Program-made: the position numbers and the translations under genes
Source of the DNA: Bacillota bacterium
GTDB lineage: Bacteria; Bacillota; Clostridia; Acetivibrionales; DTU013
Direction: 5' to 3'
Assembly: GCA_023412665.1 (NCBI GenBank)
Contig: JAEZCA010000025.1
Coordinates: 1-64,000, forward strand
Length of the DNA: 64,000 nt
In this document: positions 45,646-54,154 of the stretch, in pieces
Position numbering within the stretch: the stretch's first letter is position 1
Layout: each line of letters starts with the position of its first letter
The notes under the pieces: model-generated
What the model was told of the DNA's origin: nothing
The model's input: only the letters and a program-made list of their open reading frames with translations
Databases searched by the model: none

Positions 45646-45717
45646 ATGTTACCCTTCCCCTCTCCCAAGCTACTTGGTACTATCTCCCCTTAAGGAGCTG
45701 TCTGCGCTGCAACTGTT

Positions 45718-46167
45718 TCACTTTTTCTCTGCTAAAGCTTCCCGAACCAATATAATAAATGCCTTCTCAAAACTCTCGTCGTCCGCCCTGGTCCGCTTAC
45801 CGGCATTTGATGTCCTTCCTCCGGCCCTTCGCACCTTCTGTCCAAGATGCCTCTCGAACAAAAGCCTGTCTATATTATTATCATTATATATCATGCCATT
45901 CTGGTTGATCGCTTTTGCCTTTTTTCCAAGCGCCATCGCTGCAACACCGTAATCCTGCGTCACAACAATATCCCCTTTGATAATAAGGTTTGCCAGTGCA
46001 ATGTCAACACTATCCCGCGCCTTATCGACCACTTTGACGGTGCTATAACCGTCATCAAGCTCATGGCTGGTATCGATCAGCATCGTGACAGGTATTTTAT
46101 ATAGTTTTGCACACTTTACTATGATGCTCTTTACGGGGCATGCATCCGCATCAACTAATATCTGCAT
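45718..46167 (-). CDS. YaiI/YqxD family (DUF188) protein
   Basis: 149 residues from ATG 46167, chosen over the longer frame to 46281 because MQILVDADACPVKSIIVKCA is the canonical family start; AAAGGA is 12 bases upstream. Further marks: VVDKARDSVDIALANLIIKG DI, TQDYGVAAMALGKKAKAINQ (a PIN-like acidic set D, D, D) and HLGQKVRRAGGRTSNAGKRT. UPF0178 proteins resemble PIN-type nucleases, but activity is not established. Confidence 0.93.
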   Translation of the reverse strand: MQILVDADACPVKSIIVKCAKLYKIPVTMLIDTSHELDDGYSTVKVVDKARDSVDIALANLIIKGDIVVTQDYGVAAMALGKKAKAINQNGMIYNDNNIDRLLFERHLGQKVRRAGGRTSNAGKRTRADDESFEKAFIILVREALAEKK

Positions 46168-46270
46168 CTGATCACATTTCCTTTCATCACATAACCAATA
46201 TATATCAGTTAACTTTAGCTGTAAATGAATTATTTTCAATAAGGCTGGAGTATTTAAGTGAAAAAATCTA

Positions 46271-46331
46271 TTGACAAACACAGATTCTATTAATACTATA
46301 TGACTATATTGGTATATTTAGTCATATAGTA
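46271..46331 (+). promoter_or_regulatory. Promoter with TetR operator
   Basis: TTGACA (46271-46276), 17-base spacer, TACTAT (46294-46299). The -10 begins a perfect inverted repeat TACTATATGACTA (46294-46306) / TAGTCATATAGTA (46319-46331) with 12 bases between. The repressor gene begins 25 bases later, so this is very probably its auto-operator and also controls the ABC genes. Confidence 0.85.
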
Positions 46332-46355
46332 TAACAAGCTATAGGAGGTAACAAA

Positions 46356-46967
46356 ATGGCGAAGGGCTTTTCTGAAAGAGAAAAGGAAGCTATCAATAAC
46401 AAGCTGATGGACGCAGCCGAGGAATGCTGGGGAAAATATGGTCTCAAAAAAACCAGTGTGGATCAGCTTGTAGCAATGGCAAACATATCAAAAGGCTCAT
46501 TCTACCTCTTCTATCCGTCTAAAGAGTATTTATTTATGGATGTATTTGACCGAATCGATCAGCGGATAAAGGCAGAGATGTTCAATAAACTACAGGAGGC
46601 AGGAGATAATCCCAAGGAGAGCTTTATATCAGTCGTCCGCCACCTTTTCAAGGAAGCAAAGAAAACGCCGTGGATACTGAACATGTATGAAGGCGATCTT
46701 GAGCTCCTAGTCAGAAAGCTGCCTCCGGAGCGTATTGGCATCCATTTGAATAATGACGACAATGCAGTATTAGATCTGCTAAGGGTCCTCAATATTGAAC
46801 CCTCGGATGACCCAAAAACCATATCCGGCGCAATGAGGGCCGTCTTCCTTACTCTTTTACACAAAAGTGAAATCGGTGAAGATATTTTTGATGATGTGCT
46901 GGACTACCTGCTGCAGGCAGTTACAGATAAATTGTTCAGTGATGGTTCCTCGCAGCAGACTAACTGA
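46356..46967 (+). CDS. TetR family repressor of the adjacent ABC exporter
   Basis: 203 residues, AGGAGG seven bases before ATG. N-terminal HTH: INNKLMDAAEECWGKYGLKK, TSVDQLVAMANISKGSFYLF YPSKE. The C-terminal ligand domain has no recognised family. First gene of an operon with an ABC ATPase and two permeases, with a palindromic operator covering its promoter, so it likely derepresses export when its ligand is bound. Confidence 0.93.
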   Translation: MAKGFSEREKEAINNKLMDAAEECWGKYGLKKTSVDQLVAMANISKGSFYLFYPSKEYLFMDVFDRIDQRIKAEMFNKLQEAGDNPKESFISVVRHLFKEAKKTPWILNMYEGDLELLVRKLPPERIGIHLNNDDNAVLDLLRVLNIEPSDDPKTISGAMRAVFLTLLHKSEIGEDIFDDVLDYLLQAVTDKLFSDGSSQQTN

Positions 46968-46984
46968 AAGGGGTGGCAAAAATA

Positions 46985-47836
46985 GTGATAAACGTGAGAG
47001 AGCTTGGTTTTTCTTATTTAAAGCATAGAAATTTCATTAGCGACATGAGCTTTAGTGTAGGCAAAGGCGAAATATTCGGCTTTCTGGGACCGTCAAGCGC
47101 CGGAAAAAGCACAGTCCAAAAAATTCTTACAGGTATCCTGAAAAATTACTCGGGCAGCGTTAAGATTCTGGGGACTGAAGTAAAAAACAGCAAGCGGGAC
47201 ATTTATCAGCATATTGGTGTGGACTTTGAATTTCCCAATCTATACAGCAAGTTTTCAGCCCTCGAAAATCTTCTGTTTTTCGGAAAGCTATACAAGAACT
47301 GCGGATATGATGCTATGGAGCTTTTGGAGAGGGTGGGTCTGAGTAACGATGCTCATAAAAGAGTATCGGAGTTTTCAAAGGGTATGAAAATGAGACTGAG
47401 CTTTGTCCGGGCGATACATCATAAGCCTGAGCTCATCTTCCTGGATGAGCCCACTTCAGGCCTCGATCCCGCCAATGCACGTACAGTGAAGGATATGATC
47501 CTTGAACAAAAACAGGAAGGCAAAAGCATCCTCTTGACCACACACAACATGCATGACGCCGAAGAACTCTGCGACAGGGTAGCGTTTATTGTAGACGGCA
47601 GCATCAAGATCATTGATACACCAAATAATCTTCGTCTGAAAAAGGGTGGAAACACAGTTACATATCAATATGATGAGAACGGCAAAAGAGCGAAAGCCAA
47701 CTCACAGCTCGATGGATTATATGCTAATGAGGAATTCATGCGAAGGCTTAAAAGCAGACAGGTCGTATCGATACACTCCAACGAGCAGACACTTGAAGAT
47801 ATTTTCATTGAAGTGACGGGCAGGTGCTTATCATGA
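46985..47836 (+). CDS. ABC-2 type exporter ATP-binding protein
   Basis: 283 residues with GTG 46985; AAGGGG is 11 bases before, and the frame also opens at GTG 46973, which overlaps that site. Walker A GPSSAGKST (serine for the more usual N/G), Q-loop equivalent HIGVDFEFPNLYSKFSALEN, signature SEFSKGMKMRLSF, a drug-resistance type variant, Walker B LIFLDEPTSGLDP, His in TTHNMHDAEEL. Works with the two downstream permeases; substrate probably a drug or toxic amphiphile. Confidence 0.92.
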   Translation: MINVRELGFSYLKHRNFISDMSFSVGKGEIFGFLGPSSAGKSTVQKILTGILKNYSGSVKILGTEVKNSKRDIYQHIGVDFEFPNLYSKFSALENLLFFGKLYKNCGYDAMELLERVGLSNDAHKRVSEFSKGMKMRLSFVRAIHHKPELIFLDEPTSGLDPANARTVKDMILEQKQEGKSILLTTHNMHDAEELCDRVAFIVDGSIKIIDTPNNLRLKKGGNTVTYQYDENGKRAKANSQLDGLYANEEFMRRLKSRQVVSIHSNEQTLEDIFIEVTGRCLS

Positions 47837-48546
47837 GATTGATCAATGCTATAGTTCATGATATCAAGTATCAATTCAAACATGGTTTTTACTTTATTTA
47901 TTTGATCATGGTTGTCTTTTATATAGTAATGATGGGTATCCTGCCCGAAGCATGGAAAAGTACTGCTACAGTCGCCGTTCTGTTTATTGACCCTGCGGCA
48001 TTGGGGTTCTACTTTATTGGAAGCATACTACTGCTTGAAAAGGGCGAAAAAGTACTGGATGCATTGTTTGTATCACCACTCAGGGTATGGGAATATGTCC
48101 TTGCAAAAGCTGTTTCACTTGGGATAATATCAGTGCTGGCAGGAATTATTATAGCCGTTATCGGTCTTGGCACAAAGGTGAAGTCCCCGCTTCTGATACT
48201 ATCTCTTTTATTTGGTTCAGTAGTATATACGTTTGTGGGATTGTCGGCAGGAGTAAAAGCCAAGACAGTGAATCAGTTCATGCTCATTACAGTACCCGCA
48301 GAAATCCTGCTGGGTGCACCTCCGATCATATTGCTCTTTGGGGTGAAATCGTATCTGCTGGAAATTATGCCAGGTTCGCTGATACTAAGACTTTTCCAGT
48401 GTTGTACAGGGATTATACCGATAGGTGGTACGCCTATTGACCCAGTATTAATGATGGTCATGCTGATAATATGGTCGGTGCCGGTATTTTTACTGGCAAT
48501 AAAGCGGATGAACTGGTTTGTGTCAAAGTTCGGAGGGACAGGATGA
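47833..48546 (+). CDS. ABC-2 type exporter permease 1
   Basis: 237 residues from ATG 47833, overlapping the ATPase stop by four bases (ATGA). Six hydrophobic segments; the first follows a short cytoplasmic stretch (INAIVHDIKYQFKHGFYFIY), and the KGEKVLDALFVSPLRVWEYV segment is the conserved cytoplasmic coupling-helix block of ABC2_membrane proteins. Partner of the next gene. Confidence 0.88.
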   Translation: MRLINAIVHDIKYQFKHGFYFIYLIMVVFYIVMMGILPEAWKSTATVAVLFIDPAALGFYFIGSILLLEKGEKVLDALFVSPLRVWEYVLAKAVSLGIISVLAGIIIAVIGLGTKVKSPLLILSLLFGSVVYTFVGLSAGVKAKTVNQFMLITVPAEILLGAPPIILLFGVKSYLLEIMPGSLILRLFQCCTGIIPIGGTPIDPVLMMVMLIIWSVPVFLLAIKRMNWFVSKFGGTG

Positions 48547-49271
48547 AACAGACAATACGATTGCTTAAAGGAAGTCTCACTCAGATATATCGGGATCAAA
48601 TGCTGCTTTTACTTTGTTTTACACCATTTATGGTAAGCATTCTGTTAAAAATCGCCATTCCGGTGATAAATGGGTTGCTGACAAAGTATCTGAATTTTCA
48701 GCTGACTCCTTATTATCTTATGGTCGATGCATTGGTCATCACACTGAACCCGATGCTGATTAGTGTAATGACAGGACTATTGATGCTCGATGAACGGGAT
48801 GACGGGATATGCCAGTACTATTCGGTCACACCGGTGGGAGGAAAAGCATACCTCATGATGAGGCTTTCACTTCCCTTTTTCTACTCTCTTATAGCTTCAC
48901 TGGTATTGATTCCGTTTACATCGCTGAGCGGCCTGTCATACGGATTAATGATCCTGCCTGCTGCCGTATCATCATATGGCGGTATACTGATGGGCATGAT
49001 ACTTGTATCAATCGCTTCCAACAAGGTCGAGGGTCTGGCTGTTTCAAAGCTTATGGGCATCATTATCTTCGGCATACCGCTGGCCTGGTTTGCAAACTCA
49101 TACCTAAGAGCTATTGGATTCCTGCTCCCGACTTACTGGCTCATGGATATGCTACTGCAGGCCAAGGCAAGACAATTTGTGCGATACATGGCAGATTTCA
49201 TCCTGGGTGTTACATGCACAACAATCTGGATCATTGGTCTTTACCGTATATTCATTAAGAAGATCAAGTGA
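48543..49271 (+). CDS. ABC-2 type exporter permease 2
   Basis: 242 residues from ATG 48543, four-base overlap with the previous gene, GGAGG six bases upstream. Six membrane helices; the cytoplasmic block LDERDDGICQYYSVTPVGGK with AYLMMRLS is homologous to the corresponding block of permease 1. Ends 6 bases before the convergent flavoprotein gene, with no clear terminator. Confidence 0.88.
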   Translation: MKQTIRLLKGSLTQIYRDQMLLLLCFTPFMVSILLKIAIPVINGLLTKYLNFQLTPYYLMVDALVITLNPMLISVMTGLLMLDERDDGICQYYSVTPVGGKAYLMMRLSLPFFYSLIASLVLIPFTSLSGLSYGLMILPAAVSSYGGILMGMILVSIASNKVEGLAVSKLMGIIIFGIPLAWFANSYLRAIGFLLPTYWLMDMLLQAKARQFVRYMADFILGVTCTTIWIIGLYRIFIKKIK

Positions 49272-49276
49272 TTTTT

Positions 49277-49954
49277 TTAATTAGCGTTTTCGCTCACATA
49301 TGGTCTGGCAAAACTGTCTTTAAGAGCATTGTTCTTCTTGAGCAGGCTTTTAAAATACATACTTGGAAGCCGGGTCGCAACAGCGAATTTATACATCAGC
49401 AGTGTGAAGTCCGTTAATCTCTCAGGTCGTGCAAGCTCCTTTAGCGTCACACTGTCGAAGGTTCCTTCTTTAATCATTGATTCACCCAGCTTTGCAAATC
49501 TTTCCCTCTTTTTCGTCTGGTAAGATTCAGGCATCAACCTGGTAGGCTCGCTTGTTCCCATCACCGCTGTACCCATATAATCCGCTCCGAGCAGCTCAGT
49601 CAGACGGACAAGGTATTTTTCCACATACCTGCTATGACATGCCTCTGGGAATCCTGAATGAACCACGAATCCCAGCTTCCTCCCTTGCATTTTCCCGGTA
49701 AATGGCGCAAGCTCCTCTATAAAGGCAGCAACTATCCCAGGCAGTGAATCTGTATACAGCGGAAATATAATAAGAGCAATATCGGTCTCAGCAAATTTTT
49801 TCGCATATAAACCATGTTCCTTGGTTTTTACCAGATATACTTCCTCATGATCTATCCGTTCAGCTCCGGCGGCGCCTTCGGCAATCCACTTTGACAATAC
49901 CGAAGAATTGCTATTTCTGCCTCTTGGAGAACCGTTAAACACTGTTAATTTCAT
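49277..49954 (-). CDS. Flavodoxin-like NAD(P)H-dependent oxidoreductase
   Basis: 225 residues. Flavodoxin fold: MKLTVFNGSPRGRNSNSSVL is the FMN phosphate loop (GSPRxxxSNS), IALIIFPLYTDSLPGIVAAF the second FMN contact, and LGFVVHSGFPEACHSRYVEK the third. Overlaps the upstream flavoprotein gene by 20 bases. The C-terminal extension after residue 140 is alpha-helical and not recognised. Cytoplasmic; substrate unknown, probably a quinone or xenobiotic. Confidence 0.85.
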   Translation of the reverse strand: MKLTVFNGSPRGRNSNSSVLSKWIAEGAAGAERIDHEEVYLVKTKEHGLYAKKFAETDIALIIFPLYTDSLPGIVAAFIEELAPFTGKMQGRKLGFVVHSGFPEACHSRYVEKYLVRLTELLGADYMGTAVMGTSEPTRLMPESYQTKKRERFAKLGESMIKEGTFDSVTLKELARPERLTDFTLLMYKFAVATRLPSMYFKSLLKKNNALKDSFARPYVSENAN

Positions 49955-50498
49955 TTTTCAGCACCTCCACATCACCAGTAGTGACAACGCTGAATTGCAG
50001 CGAAGACTTCATATTGATCGCCATGCGACTGTAAATGTCTGTTATTATCTCAGTGTCAGTATTTTGAAGGTCGAACCCGCTATCACCATCCTTCAGCAAA
50101 ACAAGTCCGAGCTTCGGATAATTCTTATATCTCTTTAAATGGTGGCATTCGTTGTTGAATATCCCTATGTAAGGGTGGACCAGCGGTATCATCCTGTCAT
50201 TTATCTTTTTGATATGCTTACTTACAAAACCCATTACTACAGGTGACAGAAAAATTGTCAGGTCAGAATTGATTATGCTTCTTAATATATCAGGCATCTG
50301 ATCCTGGTGCATACACACACCGGGAGTTTTTACCCAGCAGTTCCAGCAGCCCGTACAGTATTTTATATCCATATCCCTTAATCTGAACAAATTAACGTTG
50401 AGTTCATTGCCGCAATTATCCGAAAACTGCTTCAGATTCTTCTCGAATTCAATATATTTATCATCTTTTATGCCATTCAAAATAGTGACACTCTTCAT
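49935..50498 (-). CDS. NADPH-dependent FMN reductase-like iron-sulfur flavoprotein
   Basis: 187 residues. Flavodoxin fold with YCTGCWNCWVKTPGVCMHQD, a CxxCxxC...C group that marks the multimeric flavodoxin/iron-sulfur flavoprotein type, and DLTIFLSPVVMGFVSKHIKK at the FMN edge. Starts within the TetR gene end (four-base overlap) and runs into the second flavoprotein, so the three are one operon. Role likely redox detoxification under TetR control. Confidence 0.85.
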   Translation of the reverse strand: MKSVTILNGIKDDKYIEFEKNLKQFSDNCGNELNVNLFRLRDMDIKYCTGCWNCWVKTPGVCMHQDQMPDILRSIINSDLTIFLSPVVMGFVSKHIKKINDRMIPLVHPYIGIFNNECHHLKRYKNYPKLGLVLLKDGDSGFDLQNTDTEIITDIYSRMAINMKSSLQFSVVTTGDVEVLKNEINSV

Positions 50499-51097
50499 AT
50501 ATTACATCCCTTCGTTATTTCAATATCCTCCGCAGGCCCCCTTTTGTTTACATATGCTCCTATGACACAGAATCCCATCTCTCCAAGTTCCTTAAGAAAG
50601 TATTCATAGCTTTCATCCTCAAGCATCCCTGCACACAGCATAGTTGCCAGGCCATACGTATATGTGCTCATCTTCTTGAGCATCAAACCCAGATCTGCAT
50701 CCTCAAAGCACTTCAGATGCTCCACCTTCTTCATCTGTGATAGATTTCTTTCATTGAATCTTTTCAAAATGTATTGGTATCTGTTATCTTCCATGAAAAG
50801 CTTCCTGTATATTGTCCTGTAGTCCCTTGCAAATTCCAGAAGACCAAGACCTATATTGAGAAATACATCGCGGGTGTATTCCTTTTCCGTATAATCCGTA
50901 AGGATGTCCAATGCATGCTCAAGCAGCTGCTCCTTTATCTGGTCCACATTTTCAAAGCTTGTGTAAATCGGAGCTGTCGAGCTGTTCATCCTCGCTGCCA
51001 GCTTTCTTACAGACAGGCTTTCGATCCCGTCCTCCTTAAATATCTCAAAAGCCGTATAGATAATCTGCTCTTTTGTGAAAACTGTTTTAGGTGGCAT
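50495..51097 (-). CDS. TetR family repressor of the flavoprotein pair
   Basis: 200 residues from ATG 51097 (GGAGG five bases before). HTH: KEQIIYTAFEIFKEDGIESL, SVRKLAARMNSSTAPIYTSF. C-terminal ligand domain unrecognised. Promoter and inverted repeat lie 50 to 110 bases upstream. First gene of the operon. Confidence 0.92.
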   Translation of the reverse strand: MPPKTVFTKEQIIYTAFEIFKEDGIESLSVRKLAARMNSSTAPIYTSFENVDQIKEQLLEHALDILTDYTEKEYTRDVFLNIGLGLLEFARDYRTIYRKLFMEDNRYQYILKRFNERNLSQMKKVEHLKCFEDADLGLMLKKMSTYTYGLATMLCAGMLEDESYEYFLKELGEMGFCVIGAYVNKRGPAEDIEITKGCNI

Positions 51098-51148
51098 ATG
51101 TACCTCCGTTTGTTGCAAAATAAATTGACTGTCATTAGTATTGAATAA

Positions 51149-51206
51149 AAAATAACACCCGTTATGTAACAAGTGTTATTTTATAATATAGGGGATATAT
51201 AGTCAA
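51149..51206 (-). promoter_or_regulatory. Promoter and operator of the TetR-flavoprotein operon
   Basis: On the minus strand TTGACT (51201-51206), 17-base spacer, TAAAAT (51178-51183). The -10 overlaps the inverted repeat AAAATAACAC (51149-51158) / GTGTTATTTT (51173-51182), a likely TetR operator. Confidence 0.8.
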
Positions 51207-51278
51207 TATATTTTTATGTTTCTATATCAACTACACTTATTAGACGAACCACGGGATGGTATCGCTCCCGTATACTGC

Positions 51279-52202
51279 TCATATATCATGGGAATATACG
51301 CATACATCGCCGCGCCTGGTCCAGCCTGCCGAATGCCAGAAGCTGTTGCCCAACGCATTGTCGGCGAACACGAAAAGGTGGCATTTTTCGATACCTGCTG
51401 CCTTCAATTGCTCAAGGTTTCTTTTGACCAGAATACGCCCGATGCCCCTGCCCCTGTATTCGGGCAATACTGCAGTATGGTATATATAGCCCCTTCTATA
51501 GTCATGTCCGCACAGAGATGTCCCGATTATCCTGTTTCCTTCCTTGAAGCAAAAGCTAAAACCCGGGTTATTCAGAAGAAATTCCCGTATTCTGCTTTCA
51601 GAATCAGCTTCACCGATACCCATTCCGGGTGTGTTTTTCCACAATGCAAACATTTCTGCATAATCATCCGGATGGATCTCTCTGATGCCCGCATCGATGT
51701 CCAGCTTTATCCAGTAATAGCACCTGCCGTCCTCGATGCGCTCCAGTATGCCCCCGCTGTTTTCTATGACCCGTCTGGACGCGGCATTGTCTTCATCGCA
51801 TGTTATAAGCGCCCTGGGTATATTAATTTCCGCCGCTTTTTTCAGTACTTCGCCAAGAAGGAAATTACCATAGCCTTTACCCCTTTCGGACGGCCGGATG
51901 CAATAGCCGATATGGCCGCCGGTGATCCTTAGCCTGTCGGACAGATACCTTCTAAGCTTGGCAATACCTACAGGCCTACCCTCTACATACAGCCAGTATA
52001 CAGTCTGGGGTACGAATCCCGGCTCCAGACCGATTCCGCGGGACACATCGATCCACCTGCAAATAACATCCTTAAATTCTTCATCCTTTACATTAAAAGC
52101 ATTGTTCTGAAAACCGTTCTCTCCGGGGCCGATCTCCCGAAGCATTTCCAATATATCCATTCCGTCATGCCTTGAGCATTCACGAAGCTCCATCAGCATC
52201 AT
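51279..52202 (-). CDS. Double GNAT N-acetyltransferase
   Basis: 307 residues from the first ATG of ATGATGCTGATG, AAAGGG seven bases before. Two GNAT folds in tandem: the first (about 1-170) with GGHIGYCIRPSERGKGYGNF, the second (about 170-307) with IYHTAVLPEYRGRGIGRILV and NSFWHSAGWTRR. Both acetyl-CoA loops are complete, so each half may work. Substrates unknown; the family includes mycothiol synthase-like and antibiotic-acetylating members. Its neighbours do not suggest a pathway. Confidence 0.9.
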   Translation of the reverse strand: MMLMELRECSRHDGMDILEMLREIGPGENGFQNNAFNVKDEEFKDVICRWIDVSRGIGLEPGFVPQTVYWLYVEGRPVGIAKLRRYLSDRLRITGGHIGYCIRPSERGKGYGNFLLGEVLKKAAEINIPRALITCDEDNAASRRVIENSGGILERIEDGRCYYWIKLDIDAGIREIHPDDYAEMFALWKNTPGMGIGEADSESRIREFLLNNPGFSFCFKEGNRIIGTSLCGHDYRRGYIYHTAVLPEYRGRGIGRILVKRNLEQLKAAGIEKCHLFVFADNALGNSFWHSAGWTRRGDVCVYSHDI

Positions 52203-52360
52203 ACATCATCCCTTTAGTCTTAGTTTTTCAGCTTTATCTTTGTTTTCTTCACCGTTCCCTCAGTCTCTCCCGGCTGCTCTATTTAATAGCTGCTTTGGGC
52301 TTTTTTCATAAGCTGCCTTACATTATCTTACCAAAAATCCATGATATACTTTTCATCATT

Positions 52361-52398
52361 TTAGTAACAGCACTACGGCTTAGTAACAGCACTACGGC
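52361..52398. repeat. Tandem duplication of 19 bases
   Basis: TTAGTAACAGCACTACGGC occurs twice back to back. The first unit (by minus-strand reading) contains the stop codon of the small gene at 52392-52573. Confidence 0.9.
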
Positions 52399-52573
52399 AT
52401 CTTCCTTCCTGCATACAGCAAATGACTGCATGCCCCATATACAGCTTCATGATCCGCGATCGCATAAAACAAATCGACCCATTCCCTGAACTTGTCTTCC
52501 GGCAGTGATTTACTGTTGATTTATTGTTGGTTTCTGCCTCATACAATGCATGCATAATACCGGCAATTATCAT
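52392..52573 (-). pseudogene. Small gene coupled to the ArsC-like gene, broken by an 11-base duplication
   Basis: ATG 52573 overlaps the ArsC-like stop (ATGA). The frame reads MIIAGIMHALYEAET, then an 11-base near-perfect duplication (AACAATAAATC, AACAGTAAATC at about 52502-52523) shifts it. Beyond it another frame resumes LPEDKFREWVDLFYAIADHE, AVYGACSHLLYAGRKMP and stops at 52392. Removing one copy restores a single 56-residue ORF. The family is not recognised. Downstream 52203-52360 holds nothing else visible. Confidence 0.6.
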
Positions 52574-52908
52574 TCCCAATCCTTCCACACCTCAGGGCAG
52601 TAACCCACCGTCGCCTTCCGGCCATTCCTCACTATCGGGGTCCTATACAGCTTTGGATTATTGAAGAGTACTTCGGCTGCCACATTGCCTACACCAAGAT
52701 TCTGCATATTCAAAGTCTTGTACTCTTTTACCGTTGTATCGATCAATTCCCTAAGACCAACGGAAGCCCTGACCGATTCAAATTCTCCCTTACTCAGACC
52801 GTACTTTTGTATATCAACGTACTGGTACTTGATTTTTCGCTCCTTAAAGTAGCGTTCCGCCTTCTTGGTATCAAAGCATTTATTTGCACCAAATACTTGT
52901 ATATTCAT
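52570..52908 (-). CDS. ArsC/Spx family protein (arsenate reductase-like)
   Basis: 112 residues. Thioredoxin-like ArsC/Spx fold: MNIQVFGANKCFDTKKAERY with a single cysteine where Spx has CxxC, KIKYQYVDIQKYGLSKGEFE, and NPKLYRTPIVRNGRKATVGY at the C-terminal Arg region. The family includes arsenate reductases, Spx regulators and nitrogenase-associated proteins; a lone Cys11 and no ars operon nearby leave function open. Coupled to the small broken gene downstream. Confidence 0.9.
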   Translation of the reverse strand: MNIQVFGANKCFDTKKAERYFKERKIKYQYVDIQKYGLSKGEFESVRASVGLRELIDTTVKEYKTLNMQNLGVGNVAAEVLFNNPKLYRTPIVRNGRKATVGYCPEVWKDWE

Positions 52909-52975
52909 AGTTCACCGCCATTTTTCTCAAAACACATCACCTGACAAGCACATGAATGAACCAACGTAATCCTGA

Positions 52976-53629
52976 TCATTCCATCAATACTGCTCCAAGC
53001 TCCTCAACAGTCCCAACCACCAGCGTTGCACCGGCCTCCTGCAATTCCCCGCGGCTGCCGTAGCCGAACAGGACTCCGATACAGTCGATACCAGCCCTTC
53101 GTGCGCCTATGACATCATACTCACGGTCCCCTACCATGACTGCTGAACTCAGGTCACTGATTCCGGCCATTTCAAGTGCATATGTGATCACTTCATCCTT
53201 GTTGACTCTCGTACCGTCAAGCTCGCTGCCGCATACAAGGCTGAAATATTTCATGAGGCCGAAATGCTCCAATATGATGTCTGCAAAGACCTTCGGCTTA
53301 GAGGTAGCCACTATCAACCGTCTGCCGCTCTCCGACAGCTTTGCCAGCAGCATATCGATGCCCTCGATCAGCTCATTTTCGTATATGCCGGTTTTGCTAA
53401 AATACTCCCTGTATTTCTCAACTGCATGTGCTGCCCGAGCTTCATCAAAGCCGTAATACTTCATGAACGAATCCTTCAGCGGCGGCCCTATGAATTTACA
53501 CAGCCCTTTCAGATCCTCGGTTTGGATGCCAAAAAGCTCAAGTGCATAATTTACGGATTTTGTAATTCCGATTGCCGGATCTGTGAGTGTGCCATCCAGA
53601 TCAAACAAAATAAAGGCTTTATTTTTCAT
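52976..53629 (-). CDS. HAD family phosphatase (Gph/PGP-like)
   Basis: 217 residues from ATG 53629 (AAAGGGA eight bases before; the longer frame to 53728 has no RBS). Motif I LFDLDGTLTDPAIGITKSVN, motif II LIVATSKPKVFADIILEHFG, motif III lysine with KDEVITYALEMAGI, motif IV VMVGDREYDVIGARRAGID. Helical cap of the beta-phosphoglucomutase/phosphoglycolate phosphatase subfamily. Exact substrate not determined. Confidence 0.92.
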   Translation of the reverse strand: MKNKAFILFDLDGTLTDPAIGITKSVNYALELFGIQTEDLKGLCKFIGPPLKDSFMKYYGFDEARAAHAVEKYREYFSKTGIYENELIEGIDMLLAKLSESGRRLIVATSKPKVFADIILEHFGLMKYFSLVCGSELDGTRVNKDEVITYALEMAGISDLSSAVMVGDREYDVIGARRAGIDCIGVLFGYGSRGELQEAGATLVVGTVEELGAVLME

Positions 53630-53786
53630 CACATAGTCCCTTTGCATTTTATCATATGCTTTTTGACAATAATATCGCAAATCCTGATCATTGACAAGGA
53701 ATAAACTCTCTGTGAATAACTTCATCATGCTTGAAATCAGCCTCGAATATTTTCTGCCATACAGATGAATAATATGATTGGTGATA

Positions 53787-53809
53787 ACACAGTGTCATGA
53801 ACACTGTGT
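53787..53809. promoter_or_regulatory. Perfect palindrome upstream of a small gene
   Basis: ACACAGTGT, spacer CATGA, ACACTGTGT, located between the HAD gene and the 72-residue ORF, 49 bases before the latter. Operator-like; partner unknown. Confidence 0.5.
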
Positions 53810-53857
53810 CATAGTGAAAATGTGCCGACAGAACGACTTATAAGAAAGGTTGGTATT

Positions 53858-54076
53858 ATGCAGAATCGAAAAAAACAGGATAGCCTTTTTGTAAATAAAA
53901 TTGCAAACCCGAACGAAATGAAAGCTGTATCAGATACCTCTGCAGGTAATGCAAATAAAGATCCCTTCTGCGTATATGCACACAAAAGGCATGCAGCGGG
54001 ATCAATAATCGAAAACAGAAACGGTGGCCCGGAATCAATTTGTAAAGATGACGGGGTATGGCACAGCCAGAGGTGA
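53858..54076 (+). CDS. Small hydrophilic protein, unrecognised
   Basis: 72 residues from ATG 53858 (AAAGG eight bases before; the frame extends to 53822). Composition is polar, rich in N, K and D, with two Cys and no membrane segment. A 9-base-arm palindrome lies upstream and a clean terminator downstream, so it is an isolated transcription unit. Nothing identifies its function; the frame may be a real small protein or chance. Confidence 0.45.
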   Translation: MQNRKKQDSLFVNKIANPNEMKAVSDTSAGNANKDPFCVYAHKRHAAGSIIENRNGGPESICKDDGVWHSQR

Positions 54077-54097
54077 CACTGTCTGTTGAGTAATAGC

Positions 54098-54139
54098 AAA
54101 ACGCCTGATTTATCTGATGATAAAGCAGGCGTTTTATTT
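54098..54139 (+). terminator. Terminator after the small gene
   Basis: AAAACGCCTG (54098-54107) and CAGGCGTTTT (54126-54135) pair, with T and A runs at both ends, so it can serve both directions. Confidence 0.85.
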
Positions 54140-54154
54140 AGTACATGCTTTTCC

